DNA of 6,430 nt. Origin: Rhizobiaceae bacterium. GTDB taxonomy: Bacteria > Pseudomonadota > Alphaproteobacteria > Rhizobiales > Rhizobiaceae. This document shows, in pieces, positions 6,319-6,430 of this stretch. The stretch spans positions 1 through 6,430 of the forward strand of contig JAJFMR010000169.1 of assembly GCA_020696915.1 (NCBI GenBank), read 5' to 3'. The notes beneath the pieces are model-generated. The model was given only the letters and a program-made list of their open reading frames with translations. It ran no database searches and was not told the origin of the DNA. Each line of letters starts with the position of its first letter. Within the stretch, counting starts at the first letter, position 1. Made by a program: the position numbers and the translations under genes.

Positions 6319-6347
6319 ACGGTAGCGCTACCAAATCCGCGTGTAAA
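6319..6347 (-). promoter_or_regulatory. candidate sigma70-type promoter of the transport operon
   Basis: Reading leftwards, TTTACA (6347-6342) resembles the -35 box, followed by exactly 17 bases and TACCGT (6324-6319) as a weak -10 box. Transcription would begin near 6312, giving a leader of about 137 bases before the binding-protein ATG, with the small ORF inside it. The spacer and -10 contain the 12-base palindrome at 6321-6332, so binding there would block polymerase. The -10 match is poor and an alternative promoter further upstream, outside the window, is possible. Confidence 0.4.
6321..6332. promoter_or_regulatory. LacI-family-type operator palindrome
   Basis: GGTAGCGCTACC is a perfect 12-base palindrome with a central CG, the form typical of LacI-family sugar-regulator operators in alphaproteobacteria. 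It overlaps the spacer and -10 of the candidate promoter, 146 bases from the binding-protein ATG, the expected place for a substrate-induced repressor. The regulator gene is not in the window. What is seen is the palindrome and its place; the LacI assignment rests on family knowledge. Confidence 0.55.
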
Positions 6348-6430
6348 GACGATTCCGGCGGCTGTATCGAGGAGATCATGCTTTCGATCGATTGCCAGCG
6401 GCAGCCGGGCGGCACGTGCTTTCACGACGG
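6333..6430. other. upstream edge region, two incompatible open frames, no assigned gene
   Basis: This stretch runs off the right edge. On the minus strand an open frame, with a possible GTG at 6425, reads into the promoter with a peptide like the first helix of TetR-type regulators (see findings). On the plus strand, ATG at 6378-6380 with GAGGAG (6369-6374, only 3 bases away) opens 17 codons beginning MLSIDCQRQPGG that reach the edge and could be the start of a divergent gene. Neither can be confirmed from 98 bases. Confidence 0.3.

Noticed and set aside
4967..6325. Plus-strand open frame of 452 codons antisense to the binding protein
   Set aside because: The opposite strand encodes a clear signal peptide and binding-protein motifs; this frame has none and runs through the promoter and hairpin.
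5916..6425. Single 169-residue gene across promoter, leader and binding-protein start
   Set aside because: Only its first 36 residues resemble anything (TetR helix 1); the rest is frame-shifted shadow of the leader and signal-peptide region.
1..6430. Mobile element, CRISPR array, tRNA or toxin-antitoxin content
   Set aside because: No terminal repeats, transposase, spaced direct repeats or cloverleaf were found; the coding sequence is a continuous metabolic operon.

Overview
The window is one tightly packed minus-strand operon from a high-GC bacterium. Base composition, the rhizobial look of the transporter proteins and the gene content suggest an alphaproteobacterium of the Rhizobiales (Mesorhizobium/Rhizobium-like). 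That placement is inference from protein style and GC content; no taxonomic marker gene is present.

Layout in transcription order, right to left. A control region (about 6176-6430) holds a LacI-type palindrome overlapping a sigma70-like promoter, and a 15-codon leader ORF with a very strong Shine-Dalgarno sequence. It is followed by a periplasmic sugar-binding protein (6175-5051) and a 182-base intergenic region with a strong 15-bp hairpin. Next come a two-domain ABC ATPase (4868-3321), a first permease (3324-2344), a second permease (2347-1358), a gluconokinase (1350-790), and an SMP-30/gluconolactonase-family lactonase (753 to beyond the left edge). ATPase/permease 1 and permease 1/permease 2 each overlap by the four bases ATGA. 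The later gaps are 7 and 36 bases. All of this indicates one transcript.

The first four genes form a complete CUT2 (ribose/xylose-type) ABC importer: binding protein, fused double ATPase and a heteromeric pair of permeases. The last two genes encode cytoplasmic enzymes. A lactonase would open an aldonolactone to an aldonate, and a gluconokinase would phosphorylate gluconate to 6-phosphogluconate for the Entner-Doudoroff or pentose phosphate route. The simplest reading is an uptake and catabolic operon for gluconate, gluconolactone or a related aldonic acid or sugar. The imported substrate cannot be read from the sequence. The binding site seems to differ from that of ribose-binding protein.

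The points most worth following are the leader ORF in frame with the binding-protein gene, the operator overlapping the promoter, a stretch resembling a TetR first helix that overlaps the promoter, the intercistronic hairpin, and the asymmetric ATPase sites. I see no mobile element, CRISPR array, tRNA or rRNA. Both ends of the window cut through sequence that continues outside it.
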